Origin: Hymenopellis radicata
Lineage: Eukaryota; Basidiomycota; Agaricomycetes; Agaricales; Physalacriaceae
Length of the DNA: 64,000 nucleotides
Direction: 5' to 3'
Assembly: GCA_015501595.1 (NCBI GenBank)
Contig: JADNRX010000173.1
Span: 1-64,000, forward strand
Under the pieces are notes generated by a model. It saw only the letters and a program-made list of their open reading frames with translations. It ran no database searches and was not told the DNA's origin. Below, piece by piece: positions 11,800 through 23,975 of this stretch (positions are counted from its first letter, which is position 1; each line of letters starts with the position of its first letter). The position numbers and the translations under genes were made by a program.

Positions 11800-13312
11800 A
11801 AGTGATTAACGAAAGAGAGCGGTCGAATCCGTTCTTTAAAAACAAAACTTGTTATAGGGGTTGTGCGCACCGCCTCCAGAACGAGATCGAAGCCACTGCG
11901 ACATTGAGAGACTTTGAAAAGTCTCAATCATCCTCGTACGTCGGTCATTGGGCGATTCGTATCCCCGATCCCGCGGCTGAACCAAAGAAGACGTTTAGAA
12001 ACAATACATCATGGACGAAAAGAGCTCCTACCATCAGAACACAAAAAATCCGAGACGTGTGCACTACTCCCCTATTTTGTTCTCCGTCACAATCAACAGC
12101 CGTTGAACCCAAGCATGGTAGAGATTGGGTAGAGGACAACGCCATCACCGTACGCGCTAGCGTTGTACAGCAGACTCGCACGTCGCTCCCTGTCCTAATC
12201 GCTCGGGATTCGTCGTCGATTGCAGGACATACAGCCACGCTGGCGTTTACTAACCTATTGCGTGAATGTTTCCCGCCCCGTCTAGGTGCGACGTCTGGTC
12301 CGACTATGACGACATCCGTCCGTTCCGTGCAAAGAAGTTGACAAAGGAATAGTAAGACGATGTGGAGGACGACAGTAGTGCTTCGTGTCTTCACGTCCAG
12401 CGAGTTGGAAGCGCAACAGTTTCGTGGATTGGATGATCCATGTCGCGCTGACGAGCGCAAATGATGCTGCGGCAGTGAAGGGCGACAATCCATGGGGCTC
12501 AGGCCGGTAGCTTCATGAATTCAGCACGGATAGCAGAGTCCTAGGCCGCACAGCGTCGTATCATCGTCGTCGATGGCGGCGCGAATCTTAGCAGTCGCTG
12601 GACGTAGACTGCTGGAGCGCACATTAGGCGGGAAGGGGAAGTTGGCGCGGTGGGTACGTGATGGAGGTCGGAGGCTTTCATGTTGGGGCCCAACAAAGAT
12701 AACGCCTGGAAGCGACACGTTTTTTCGAATTTGGACGTTGATTGTTGTACGCGCCGATATCATGGCGTCGATAAAAGTGGTAGCTGCAAGAAGTCCTGAG
12801 CACTAAGCCGAGGGTGGAGCGCGTACAACACAACTCGACATACCATGAAGGCCAGACCAATGGATTGGCAAGCATGGAATTATTTGACTGGCTATGAAGC
12901 ACTAAACCGGGTCTGCAAGTCGGGCACATCCTGTGGAGGAACGATGGTGGTGGCGACGGTCATTTTCGTGGTGGTAAAAAACGCCTAGAAAGGCATGAGC
13001 AATGGAATGAGGAAATAGCGAAAAAAAGACGTGATATTGAACGAGTGAGTGAGCAGGCGTGTTGTAAATAATTATTGAGTCTATATCGTATCGTCGAAGT
13101 ACCGTCCATGAGCATGATACAGTACTGCTAGAAATATTATTCGATGAAAGCAAAATTGTGGGAACGTGTTATACATATTGTAAGCATAGTGTTAGTAAAA
13201 AAGCGGTGCGTAGCGTAGCGTGTCGAGAACGAATGAGTACAGCCAATGTATGTGAGCAGATGGGACAACAATAATAACCGGAGGGGAGATAGATAATATG
13301 GGAGAACAACAA
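11800..13312. other. intergenic region, possible undetected gene
   Basis: About 1.5 kb holding a 182-codon frame (11945-12493 -), partly hydrophobic, and a 195-codon frame on the opposite strand (11754-12341 +). Neither shows a family I recognise. A short gene split by introns on the minus strand between about 12,000 and 12,900 is possible, but I could not assemble consistent exons. Confidence 0.3.
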
Positions 13313-14743
13313 TCATGACTGGGACAAAAACTTTTGCAGGGCCTCGAGAACCAGCGCGGGGTGACTGATCGTGAGGTCATGGCCGCCATCTGGGACGGTG
13401 ACGAGCTCGTGTTGGGCGCCTGGAGGGAGGAGGGCGGCTATTTGGGAGGCGTACTTGAAGGAGACGACGGTATCCTTGGTGCCATGTATGATGAGCACCT
13501 TGCGGCCGTTGAACGAAGGTGACTGAAAGGCGGAGTGTAGACCACGAATGGGTCCGTCACGAAGAGAAGACCCGATGGCGGCATCGAAACCCGGTAAATG
13601 GGCGGATTGTATACGCACAATCTGAAACTCGTCAGGATGGGTATGACGAAGACAGCTGCTGGCTCACCTCTTGTAATGGATCCGCGGATGGTGGCGAAGA
13701 GGTATCCGTGAGACGTTGAACAAATTTCTGTGTCAGTCAGTGTACCGTCGCGTTTTTTTAGTAGAGGAGACTACACACCCGCACTGGCATGCTTGAAGTA
13801 ACGCTCTGGACGATCGGGGAAGACATAAACTTCAAAGTACGTGGAAGATCGCTCGTCTGACGGATGTTTGAATAATTATGTCATGGCGCGACAGATATCG
13901 TACGATACCTCGATAATGCCCGTCGACGAGATGAGGACGACCTTGTCCTGGACGAGGTGGGGGAAATTTGCGGTGAAGGAGCTCGCGACGGCACCACCCT
14001 ATAGGTGAGGGTCTCAGTCCAAATGGCGAGCAGTAAGGGCATGGTCCGTACCATAGAGACACCGACGACAACAGCCTGGTCCCAGCCGATGTGCTGCATC
14101 AGCAGAGCTAGCTGCGTTGAATAAAGTCGAGAGTCGTATCGTGTTTCTGGAGCGTCAGAGTAACCACGTCCGTACAGGTCTGGACCTGACATCAGTACCT
14201 TGTCGACAGTGTCACTATTTTGGACCTCGTACCATACAGCAGAACGCGATATCCGCGAGCAGATAGCTCAGGCGCTATATCCTTCCATATTAAGGAGGGT
14301 ACGGAGAGTCCGTGGATGAGTACAATCTGAAAATGGTCAGACGATCGCCTGCCATCTTTTGGAACACGATCGCGACGCACTTTTGCTCCCGTTTCGGGAC
14401 CCATAAGCCAATATCGGACCTACAAGAGACATCCAACAAGTCAGCACCGCGTCTTAGTGCATCTACGCGCCTTATCGAGCCACGTAGCGCCAAGGCAAAA
14501 TAGACACACCCGGCCGTAAGGAAAGTCAACATATGCTCCGCCAGGGTAATAATCTTCGGGGTATATATCCCATGACTTGCAGCTCTTTGGTAGACTGGCC
14601 AGGGATGGATGAAGGTATAGGGAATCGGGGGGACTGGGAAACGCGGCCAGGAGATATATCGTGAGTAAGAGCGGGGGCACGACCAAAAGCGTGTAAGCCA
14701 AGCAGTGCATCGGATGTGGCGGCATTATAGTGGGAGATCCCAC
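13313..14743 (-). CDS. membrane-anchored alpha/beta hydrolase
   Basis: A serine hydrolase of the alpha/beta-hydrolase fold (Mest / epoxide-hydrolase-like group), substrate unknown. The N-terminal exon has one hydrophobic segment (HCLAYTLLVVPPLLLTIYLL) that should act as a signal anchor. Following exons give RYWLMGPETGAK, then IVLIHGLSVPSLIWKDIAPE (oxyanion HG), then LYGRGYSDAP. The nucleophile elbow GVSM-GG is split by an intron, and the next exon reads GGAVASSFTANFPHLVQDK. The last exon carries the acid and base in HGTKDTVVSF and PDGGHDLTI. About seven exons are inferred, all in one consistent frame. The full Ser-Asp-His triad is present, so it should be active. Start at 14743; an internal Met 6 codons later is an alternative. 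Confidence 0.85.
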
Positions 14744-15264
14744 TGTTCGTGGAGGAGTAGAGCCAGAGGGAGGGAGGGGGAAAACGTAGCGACCGGGCAG
14801 TAGTGGTGGTCAAAAAGTAAGCGTGGAATAAGCATTACTACTAATGGCATTTGTTGCCGTCGGCGTCACTTCGGCAAACGCCGGTAGTTCCGGCCCGTGT
14901 TTTCTCTCAGCTTATGGCTTGGAATTGGAGCCAGAGACGCTGGAGTCACTTTGTGGATCCAGAATGTTTCGCGACTAGAGGCAGAGATGCTAATAGTTCC
15001 ATGGCTTATCGGTAGGGGATAGGCATGTCTTGAACGTGTTCTATGACGCGTTCCCCAAACGTCTCACGCTCCGCCACAATCAACGCAGATCCTGTGTAAA
15101 TTAATTGTCGCGTGTCATGATGAATGTCTACCGAAAATGGAATGTGGAAGTCGCTTCTACTGTCTTGTACCAGTTCGAACTTCTGCATAGAAGACAATTA
15201 TCCATTGAGAGGTATTGAATGTAAATATATCGGTAGGATTCACGGTACACTGTTCTATTTACGC
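14744..15264. other. intergenic, left flank of the retrotransposon
   Basis: About 0.5 kb that includes the hydrolase promoter. No gene is supported. The last bases before the LTR do not match those after the 3' LTR, so this side gives no target-site duplication. Confidence 0.5.
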
Positions 15265-15748
15265 TGTAGTAGTGCACCTTAGTGCGCTCGTCGCAGAGTT
15301 GGATTGGGTTCATTCACCGGTGCGAGTTCATCGACTTAGGATTTGACTCTCTGCCTTTACTTTATGCTTACCTACTTGCTTTTACTCACAGATCAGCCCA
15401 CCTCAGTCTCCATTCCTCTGGCTTAGTCCAGACCTATATCACACCACTTATTTAATTCCTAGGATCACACCACTCTTCACCCTCTAGACCATGGGCCTAG
15501 TTACTGTAGGCTTAGACCCATACCTACCTTACCTTCTTACCACCACAGTCAGAATCTCATTCTCTTACGCCTTGATTTCGCTTGACGCTCAGAGCACGGA
15601 GTGCAAGAAGGAGCAGAGCATATTCATTCGAGACGTACTCTACATTTCACATCTGATCACTCGACTTACGGCTTCGACCAGCTCCTATCGCAACTGACTA
15701 TACCTCGCACATACATATTCGACGCACAGACTGACGTCTACGTCTACA
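15265..15748 (+). repeat. 5' LTR of the Ty3/gypsy element (484 bp)
   Basis: It is bounded by the 5-bp inverted ends TGTAG and CTACA. It is identical to the 3' LTR except for one extra base in GGTGCGAGTTC at about 15312. It should carry the promoter and polyadenylation signal. A 68-codon frame inside both LTRs is probably chance. Confidence 0.95.
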
Positions 15749-15749
15749 G

Positions 15750-15766
15750 TGGAGCCCACCGCGAGG
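15750..15766 (+). other. primer binding site, probably tRNA-Lys
   Basis: The 17 bases TGGAGCCCACCGCGAGG start one base after the LTR. They complement a tRNA 3' end of the form ...GGGCUCCA, as in yeast tRNA-Lys. The TGG start and the position are typical of a minus-strand primer site. The tRNA identity is an analogy, not a match to this genome's tRNAs. Confidence 0.65.
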
Positions 15767-15851
15767 GAATAGTCGAATCAGAAGCCCCTTGTCCAGTGAT
15801 TCCATTCGATAATCATTATCCCTGTTACCATTTTCCATTCGCAGGCAGTCC

Positions 15852-18256
15852 ATGCCAGCTAGTTCCTCGACAAACCCAGTACAACCGAATCCCCAATCCC
15901 AATCCCAAACACAATCCCAGTTACAGACAGCTACCCAACAACAGCCCCAGATGAGCTTCTCAACGTTACTCGTGCCCATGCCCATTCCCGGGACAGTTGG
16001 TGCACCTCGTTACAATGGCCGTTTCACCGATGATTTCCTCGACATCGTATCCAGTCACGGATCCAATGCTGGCATCTCTAACAAGGATGCCCTCGTCGAC
16101 TACATCCTCCGCTATTCATCAGACGAAGTAAAAGAGCAACTTCGCTTCCTCCCAGAGTTCGATAAGGATGAGGCAGGACGCACGTGGGACAAAGCCGTCG
16201 AAGTCCTCAAAGAGCTTTATGGAGGACGAGATCAACCGAAGAAGTATACTGTCGAGGAGTTCAAGATCTTCGTTCACCAGTGCGCTGCTAAGGCTCCCTT
16301 CGCATCGGAAGAGGCAGTCACGGACTATTATCGCGACTTCGTGAAGAACGCTGCCCGTTGAAGAAGAACAAGTTGATCACAGACGCACAGTACGACAATT
16401 TCTTCGTCGAAGGTGTACCCACTTCCCTGAAGGTCTGGCTGCACAACCTGTTGCCGGAGGCTCAGCGAAAGAAGACTTCTCCACCCAAGGTTATGGCCGT
16501 TGTGAAGCTGTTGAAGGCACGCTTCGATTCGGACAGCATTCTGTACGAAGAGTGGAAGTCCAAGCCTGCTAAAGACAAGGAGTTGCGCTTTGATGATGAT
16601 GGGAATCGTGTTACAGAGGAGATCACTCCAGCTCCTCGTCCTCCTACTCCTGGTCCATCAGCAAAACCCCAGGCCACGTCTTCACAGATCGAGGATTTGA
16701 CAGAAGCGATGCGCAAGATGCAGCTTAGTCTGGCAGAGCTCAAGAACGAACACCAGAGCGACTCACGCTTCACTCCTGCCACTCGTCGGTGCTGGATCTG
16801 TGGAGAGTACACGAATACCCATCCTCCAAGTCCACATCGTTGCCCAGCTATGCTTCCTTTGATTCAGGAAGCACTTGTGCAGATGAACGGCAATCGATAC
16901 ACGCTCCCGAATGGTGCTGATCTTCCAATGGTGCCCAGAAACACAGTTGGAGGTTTGGCTGGATACTTGCGCCAGCAGACAGCTGCTCCGCCTACGACAA
17001 GGATAACGCCTTCTCAGCCCTCTACAAGTGCCTCCACCAGCAACCTTGGTGCCTATTTTGACAATGGTGGACAGGTTCTGCAGTTGGGTAGAGGAATCTT
17101 CGGAGTTGCCACGTTGACGCCGCACATGTCAGACCCTGCTACTCGATCTCAAACAAAGGACAATCGCTACAATCCTACCCAGGCATCTGATGGAAAAGGA
17201 AAGCATCGGGAGGGTACTACTCCAGTTATTCCTCCTGCACGAGTTGTCAAACCGCCTGCGCCGAAGCCGGTGAACATCACGCCTCCGCCAAATCCTATCA
17301 ACAGAGAGGAAGGATGGAAAGCCTCTCAGCCATCACGAGACAAGCCTGACGTTGCAATGAAGGATGATACGAACTCGAAGGCTGCAAAGCCTCCCGCCTG
17401 GCGCTTCACATCCGATATCCAAGAGAACGTCGACGTCAAATCGGTTTATCAGAGAGTTATGGACAACCAGATCACCATCTCTGTCAAGGATCTCGTAGGA
17501 ATGAGTCCTGCACTACGTCAATCGGTTAACGATGCCACCAAGTCCCGACGCGAGTACACCAACCGAGCAGCAGAGTATAGCGACTTTGTGGAGCAAGTCG
17601 ACACCATCTATGCGACGAAGGCAGAAGCGAATAACCCATTCCAGGGTATGACCTTGGAGTGCGGTGCAGACAATGTCGAGGAGGTGGAGGAATTCATCCG
17701 ATACCACACGAGTGCTATTGCGGTTATCGATAAACCGTTCTTTGCAATGGTTACCGGAATCGTGAACGTCAAGATCAACGGAGTTTCCTATCGGGCTATG
17801 ATTGATACAGGATCGGAGTTGAACATCACAGGTCAACGGATTGCGAACAAGAGTGGACTCGCTTTGGATTTCGCTGGCGCAAATTGGTCACTCAAAGGAA
17901 TTCATGGAGATGCAGAGAGATTGCTTGGATGTTGCTTGGATGCGCCTCTCGTTATTGGCTCACACGACTTCACACATCACCTGTTCGTTTCGAGGATGGA
18001 GAACATCGGGACTTCATATGACCTGATCCTTGGACAGCCATTCCTTCATTACTACACGGCTCGGATCAACTACTCGAGAACCGGAGAGGTTCAGCTTCTG
18101 CTTTGGAAGAATGGAGACCAGTCTTATGCACCCACGCTTTCGGTTATCATCGCTTCACCAGAGGATCCACGGAATCAGACAGAGATCAAGACGAAGCATA
18201 CTCATACGTCTCGCATTGAGGAAGTGCCGGACGAGGACAACAAGGATTTTTATTGA
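15852..18256 (+). pseudogene. gag: gag and aspartic protease region, one frame break
   Basis: The capsid-type Gag begins at ATG 15852 with a Gln/Ser/Pro-rich head and then a helical region (RYNGRFTDDFLDIV). The frame stops at TGA 16359-16361 and continues in the -1 frame from 16358 with KKNKLITDAQYDNFF, which reads as the same protein. A zinc-knuckle-like segment CWICGEYTNTHPPSPHRC follows at about 16790-16845; its Cys/His spacing is wider than the usual CCHC. A retropepsin domain lies at about 17760-18060, with MIDTGSELN (catalytic DTG at about 17800) and DLILGQPF. The second frame ends at TGA 18254-18256, overlapping the next frame. Gag and protease probably belong to one polyprotein. Confidence 0.8.
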
Positions 18257-20837
18257 AGGAGTGTGAAGAGAAGGTCTTCCGCTCCAACCCAGCCACCTTA
18301 GGAAGATCCTTCGAATGTTTAATGGGCAATCCTGCCTATTCCGATCACGATTTCTTAATGAACACCCAGCCACCCGAACATTTTGATTCCCTTATACACG
18401 ATTACATTCATTCCTCGGGCATAGACCCGAATCACATTCCCTCTACCCAATGGACGGACCGCGCCTTGCATACGTATGGCGCTAACCCGGCAAACCAGAT
18501 CTCACAACCCCGACCGAAGAAGACAGGACGTCATTTCAAACCCGTTGCACGAAAGTACAGACCAGTACCATCCTATATGCCTGATCCAGCTGCACAAGTC
18601 TTCAAAGACATACCCGAACGTCCTCCGAATCCCATTCCACTTGATCCACCTCCTATCGATTCCCTTGATTTCTCTGGCCGCATCACGCGCGAGCGGCTGG
18701 ACTTGTTGCTGTCCAAGATTCCTCCAGATACCCTCACTCCGAAAGAGATGCGCGCGATGGCTTATGTGGTGATGCTGCACCCGAACGCCTTTGCATTTGA
18801 TTATTCTGAGAAAGGCGAGTTTAGCCCAGAATACTACCCCGACTACGAGATCCCCGTTATCGAACACACACCGTGGCAGAGACCACCAATCTTCATTCCT
18901 ATTGCGCTCCGCGATCACGTTAGAGACGAAATCCGACGACTCGAACAGGCTGGCAAGTTTGAGCCATCCGTGGCCAGCTATCGATCTGTAATATTCCCGT
19001 TGCGAAGAAACCCGGCTCGAGTCCACCAGTCCGTTTGGTTATCAATGTCGAAGAACTGAACGCAGTCACGGTTCGAGACGCCTCGCTTCCCCGAACATCA
19101 ATGAGTTTGCTGAATCCTATGTGGGATATTCAGTTTACTGTATTGGTGACATGTTTTCAGGCTACGATGCCTGTCGTCTTGCAAAGATTTCCCGACCACT
19201 CACCACATGTCACGCATTGGATCATCCTGTGCAATCGTGCACTCTCGTCCAAGGATGTACGAACTCTGTACAAGAGTTCTGTCGACGTACAGACCACGCT
19301 CTGAAGCCTGTGAAAGTCAAACAATGGGTGACAACTTCATGGATGACTGTGGCATCCGCGGGCCACTATCGCGTTACAACAATGAGACTGTTGACAAAGA
19401 GCAGCAATTCAGACGGTTCATTTGGGAGTTCATACCTCGTCTAGACGCATTCTTCTCTGCTCTTGAGGCAGCGGGGATCACCATCTCCGGATACAAGACC
19501 ATACTTGCCATATTCAAGCTCACAATCGTCGGATCCGTCGTCTCCTACGAAGGCTGGATCCTCGGGCCCGAACTCATTGAGAAAATCCTCAAATGGCCTA
19601 TACCATATCCGTGGGCGAAATACGGATGTTCCTTGGCCTAGCAGGAGGTGCTCGTCGATGGATCAAGAACTACGCGATGATCACGAAGCCACTCACCGTG
19701 TTGCTTATCAAGTCAGAGGAAGAGTTCCAGATGACCGACGCAGGCGAAGAGGCAGTCGAAGTACTCAAGAAACGAGTTACGACAGCTCCTGTATTAGCAC
19801 GAATGGACTACGACCGCGCGAAGTTGATAAATCGGCCGCCACGTACTTCGGATGACGGACTCATCGTGCTGGGCGTCGACTCCAGTTGGATGGGCTCCGG
19901 ATGGGTCCTTTACCAGATAACAGACGAAGAAAAGCATCCAACGTTGTACGGATCCTGTACGTTTGCTAAATCGCAGCAAAACTACGGGCAACCGAAGACT
20001 GAGGTGTTCGGAGTGTTCGTTGCCTTGAAAGCCCTTCGTCACCGAGTGTGGGGCGTACATTTCCGTCTTGAACACGATGCTGTATCGTTAGCCGCGATGC
20101 TACGACGACCCGACGATGTACCCAATGCACCGATGCTGCGATGGGTATGTTGGATTCAGTTATTCGATTTTGAAACGAAACACGTACCTGCGACCGCATT
20201 CAAGATGGAAGACGCGTTATCCAGGGCTCCAGAGATCGATACGGGCCACAGTAACCCAGCAGACGACGCAGAAGCATTCCTTGACGCGTATGACATGGCA
20301 TACGGGACGCGCGTCGACCGAGTCGAATATCGCAATGCCAAGATGTACGTCTGCAAGGACAGAAGGACCGAGCAGTACCATCCAGGCATTCCCGACATCG
20401 TCTTGGAACGACGTTCATCCGGAACGCGCACAGAATCCATTCAGAACGCGCAACCGAGAGACGGGAACAAGAGCAGCCAAGGAACTATGGCAGCCGAGAT
20501 CAACATCAACCCAGAGCCACAAGAACACGACTCACCATTCCGGGATGATCCCGATATCATCTTCCAGCGTCCAGAAGTATCCAATTCCCGCAGGAGCAAG
20601 CAGCAGAAGAAAAGAAGAGAGCCAGAGGAGGAGAAAGATGCCGAGATGGTGGCATCAAACCAAGATCCGTGCAGTACGCGCACTCCCGAGTTCCAAGTCA
20701 TCCGGAACGACACCCGATGGGTTCCGATGAGAGCGATGGCGGTACGTCGTCGAGGACAGACGATGGCGGCAAGAACACGGAAGACGAAGACAGAAACGGA
20801 TCAGACAACTCGGCATCAATATACGAAATCACGCTGA
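18253..20837 (+). pseudogene. pol: pol: reverse transcriptase and RNase H, several frame breaks
   Basis: An N-terminal linker runs from 18253 with no stop to about 18995. The polymerase follows in pieces that change frame at about 18995, 19095, 19325 and 19605. Recognisable parts, in order, are RRLEQAGKFEPSVASYRS, PVRLVINVEELNAVTVRD, GDMFSGYDACRLA, the active site FMDDCGIRGP (19335-19346 for FMDD), and then FLGLAGGARRWIKNY. The RNase H domain starts at about 19860 with VLGVDSSWMGSGW and contains YGQPKTEVFGVF and DALSRAP. The FMDD form of YxDD followed by CGI is, to my knowledge, typical of a basidiomycete gypsy lineage. All domains are present in the right order, and only the frame is broken. 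Confidence 0.85.
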
Positions 20838-22638
20838 CGCACGTTGTTCGGTTCGCGCTTAGCGCGCTTCGAATACGGGCGTCTAATCCGTTCTTGTCCC
20901 GAGCGTCCATGGCGCCAAATATACCGATTTTCCACACCTCTGCTGGACTACAGATTGACAAACACGATCGTTATGGTGACCACGCCGACTCATACCTCCA
21001 AGACGACGCGTATTCGCTATTTTACTGTGCAGCCTTGGCCAACCCAGATCTTTCCACCGCCAGAGCTCTTCCAGAGTTTTATTACCGACAATCTACTCGC
21101 GAATATGCGGCCACTGTCTCTCTGGCCGGCGTAGAGTTTTCCACGCTGTTTACGAACGCGATTACGGAGATAACGGATTTGCGTCCGCTTGGACAATCCG
21201 AGCTCGCAAACGCAGCCGGACACAAACACGGTACGCGAGACCAGGATGACGGACTGTTCTGGCAGGAGCTCAGGCTCTTTCTGCACGCCGGCACATATCC
21301 ATTGAAGTGCAAGAGCGACAAAGCCAAACTCGCGTTTCTCAGAAGATCGAGGAGATACATACTGGCAGAGGATCGTCTCTGGCTCATGGCCAAACGATCA
21401 GACGAGAAGATGCCGCGACTCGTGATCGAGGACATCGCGAAACGTCGCGATCTGATGATGGAAGCACATTTACAGACCGGACATCGTGGACGCGACGCCA
21501 CATATCGAATACTCGCGGATCGGTTTTACTGGCCCAACCTGTACGACGACGTGTCGTATTTCATTCGATCTTGTATCGAATGTCAGAAATCCATTCAACG
21601 TAAGCCCGTTCATCCATATAACGAATCGTGGCTGGCCCCTCTCCTTAGGCACTGGGATTTCGATACAATCCACGTACCTACAGGAGCAGGTGGCTTCGAG
21701 TACATCATTCAAGCGATAGAACGCACGATTCTCTGGCCCGAGGCGCGCGCGATGAAGGCCGCAAACGCGCAGACTGTGGCCAAATTCATTTACGAGGATA
21801 TTGTGTGCCGATATGCGTGCGTACCCGTCATTACAATCGACGGAGGACCAGAATTCATGGGAGAAGTGCGACATCTTCTTTCGACGCTCTACCGATGCAC
21901 GGTTATTCTCTCGACTCCGTATCACCCAGAAGGAAATGCACCCCTCGAACGCCACCACCAGATGATAACCGGACCACTGTTCAAGCTCACGGGCGATGCG
22001 AAGGGCAATTGGCCCAAGTTATTGCAAGCCGTCCTGTTCGCATTACGCGTCACCGTCTCCAGAGCTACCGGATTTTCCCCGTACTACCTGCTATACGGTC
22101 AACACCCGTTTTCTCATTCGACGATGCGGAGATTACATGGCAGACACTCGACTGGCACACTGTTCGTACCGAAGAGGAACTCATTGCAATCCGCGCGCGT
22201 CAGATCTCGAGACGGGACGAGAAGATGAAAGAGGCGAATGAGACCCTCCGGCAGACACGCAAACGCGCTATTGAGGATCTCGCCAAACGCGCTCATTTCC
22301 ATTTCGACTTTTCAGGATATGAAGAAGGAATGTATGTTTGGCTCAGAGAGTCAAAACTCGATGAGATCAAGGGCGGCAAAGGACAATGGACTTACGCCGG
22401 CCCGTACATCATCCACCAGAAGCGCGACCACGATAGCTTCGTGCTACGGGAACTCTCAGGCGCAATTCTCAAAGGACACGTCAATATACGTCATCTCAGA
22501 CTGTTTTATTACCGACCAGATCACCAGACACTCAAGACCGGACTCAAAATTCCCGCTGTGGAGGACCCAACTCGAGTCAATCCTGCCTCCACACTTCGGG
22601 AAGTGTACACACTTCGAGCGCGCCTTTCTAGGCGTTGA
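20669..22638 (+). pseudogene. pol: integrase with C-terminal extension, one or two frame breaks
   Basis: This reads in one frame from about 20715 to 22105 and in another from there to TGA 22638. An acidic linker precedes the HHCC zinc-binding domain (HLQTGHRGRDATYRI and CIECQ, about 21460-21590). The catalytic core follows with DFDTIHV, TIDGGPEFMG and EGNAPLERHH, which give the D,D,E triad (about 21660, 21838 and 21948). After the break near 22105 the C-terminal part continues with an MYVWLRESK / GPYIIHQKRD segment resembling the small beta-barrel of gypsy integrases. The break lies beside a TTTT run in CCCGTTTTCTC. Confidence 0.85.
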
Positions 22639-22878
22639 TTACGCGTCTAGAACGCGTATTTTGCATCCCACAATGGTCCACAGTTGTCCGGTATCCCGTT
22701 CCAGTCTTCCGCCATCCCGATCATTCTGGACCCGAGTCCACAAGGTTCTACACTTTGTCGCGGGCCCGCAGAGTCTCACCACTTTCAATCACACCATTTT
22801 TGCGTCCAGAACGACGCATTCTCCCTTGTTTCCTTTCGCTCATTGTTCTCTTTTCTTTACTTACACTCACTTTCAATT

Positions 22879-23940
22879 ATGTCTGTCCACTTCGATGGTG
22901 GACGTTTCTCTCCTTATCCTCTCGATAACCCGCCTGTTCCTGCTTTTCCGAAGTTCGAACTCGTACCAGTGGACGTACCCATGGCTGCTTCCGAGCCTGG
23001 AGACGACGACTTGCCCACAGAGATCCCAAATCCATTCGAAAACCCACATCATCATACCTTCCACCCTCCTCATCCCATTGCAGACCCCATTGGCTTCGGT
23101 GTGCCGCTGCCAGGCTACAAGTGCGGAGGCCGAGTCTATACTGCTCATCTTCACACAGCTCGAGTCTTCCAGCACTATCAAGAGAACGAGGCCTGTGTCA
23201 CCAAATCCGAGCGTGACGCGTATAGGTTCGTCTACTCCAACAAGCTTGACGACGATGGCTTCCAGGTTGTCACTGACACCTGCACACCCGGTTTCAAACC
23301 CAGCTTCCATGTTCCCAAGCCTCGTCACCACTACAACCACGCTCTGCAGACCGCTCTCGTATCCACCTATCGCTTCGTCTGCCAACAACCCGGCACATTT
23401 ACCCGCCAACTTTGCATTCGTGGTAATCCCGATGTGCATGTCCGGGACGACAACCTCACCTGGCTCGAGTTGCGGGCCATCGGTCGTTTCCTTCATTACT
23501 ACCCCGAGCGTTTCATGCTGGATGAAGCATTGTTCTATCCTTGGAACTCTACGTACATCCCGGACATCCGTGCGCAGATCGTGGATGTCGTTGACTTTGA
23601 CAACAACCACATCCAGCCACCTGCTGGCATCGACTACTACTCCCTCGACTACTCAACCTTCCCACTTTACCATAGGGATACAGGCCGCCTCATATGCCAA
23701 GATCCCAATGGTTTCGAGGCTGCTGCACAGAAGTTGATGGATAGGAAGAAGGATACATATCTCCCAGTCTCATATGGCATCACTGGCTTCGCTGAACTTG
23801 TCTCTGAGGAGGCAAACATGTTCTTCATTGATGCGGAGCGTCGATCAGAAAGGATGATGATAGATGTCTTGAACCACCATCACGGCCGCTACGCACGGTG
23901 CAGTCACTGTGGCCATGATGATGGGCTGCATGGACATTGA
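22879..23940 (+). CDS. extra 353-residue ORF of the retrotransposon (unknown function)
   Basis: An intact frame between integrase and the 3' LTR, the position where some retroelements carry an env or accessory gene. The chosen ATG (22879, MSVHFDGGRFSPYPLDN) follows a pyrimidine-rich leader; the frame is open upstream to 22684. The protein is rich in Pro, His, Tyr and Asp. I see no signal peptide and no membrane segment, so it does not look like an envelope protein. It ends with a CSHCGHDDGLHGH segment that could bind zinc. It is the only long element frame without a break, which suggests either recent selection or chance. I do not recognise the family. It could be a structural or nucleic-acid-binding accessory protein, or a captured host gene. 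Confidence 0.75.
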   Translation: MSVHFDGGRFSPYPLDNPPVPAFPKFELVPVDVPMAASEPGDDDLPTEIPNPFENPHHHTFHPPHPIADPIGFGVPLPGYKCGGRVYTAHLHTARVFQHYQENEACVTKSERDAYRFVYSNKLDDDGFQVVTDTCTPGFKPSFHVPKPRHHYNHALQTALVSTYRFVCQQPGTFTRQLCIRGNPDVHVRDDNLTWLELRAIGRFLHYYPERFMLDEALFYPWNSTYIPDIRAQIVDVVDFDNNHIQPPAGIDYYSLDYSTFPLYHRDTGRLICQDPNGFEAAAQKLMDRKKDTYLPVSYGITGFAELVSEEANMFFIDAERRSERMMIDVLNHHHGRYARCSHCGHDDGLHGH

Positions 23941-23975
23941 GACGTCGGGGGCGACGTCTATCTTGTTTCCGTCAC

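Noticed and set aside
11945..12493. 182-codon minus-strand frame with hydrophobic patches
   Set aside because: No family recognised and equally long frames on the other strand; left as unassigned.
15491..15697. 68-codon frame in both LTRs
   Set aside because: It is identical in both LTRs because the LTRs are copies; no domain and poor coding character.
18240..18256. Programmed -1 slippage at GGATTTTTATTGA
   Set aside because: The T run is not in phase for a canonical X XXY YYZ heptamer; kept only as a weak possibility in the findings.
22684..22878. Upstream extension of the retrotransposon's extra ORF
   Set aside because: Its composition reads as untranslated leader (Ser/Phe/His runs); ATG 22879 follows it and starts the protein-like part.
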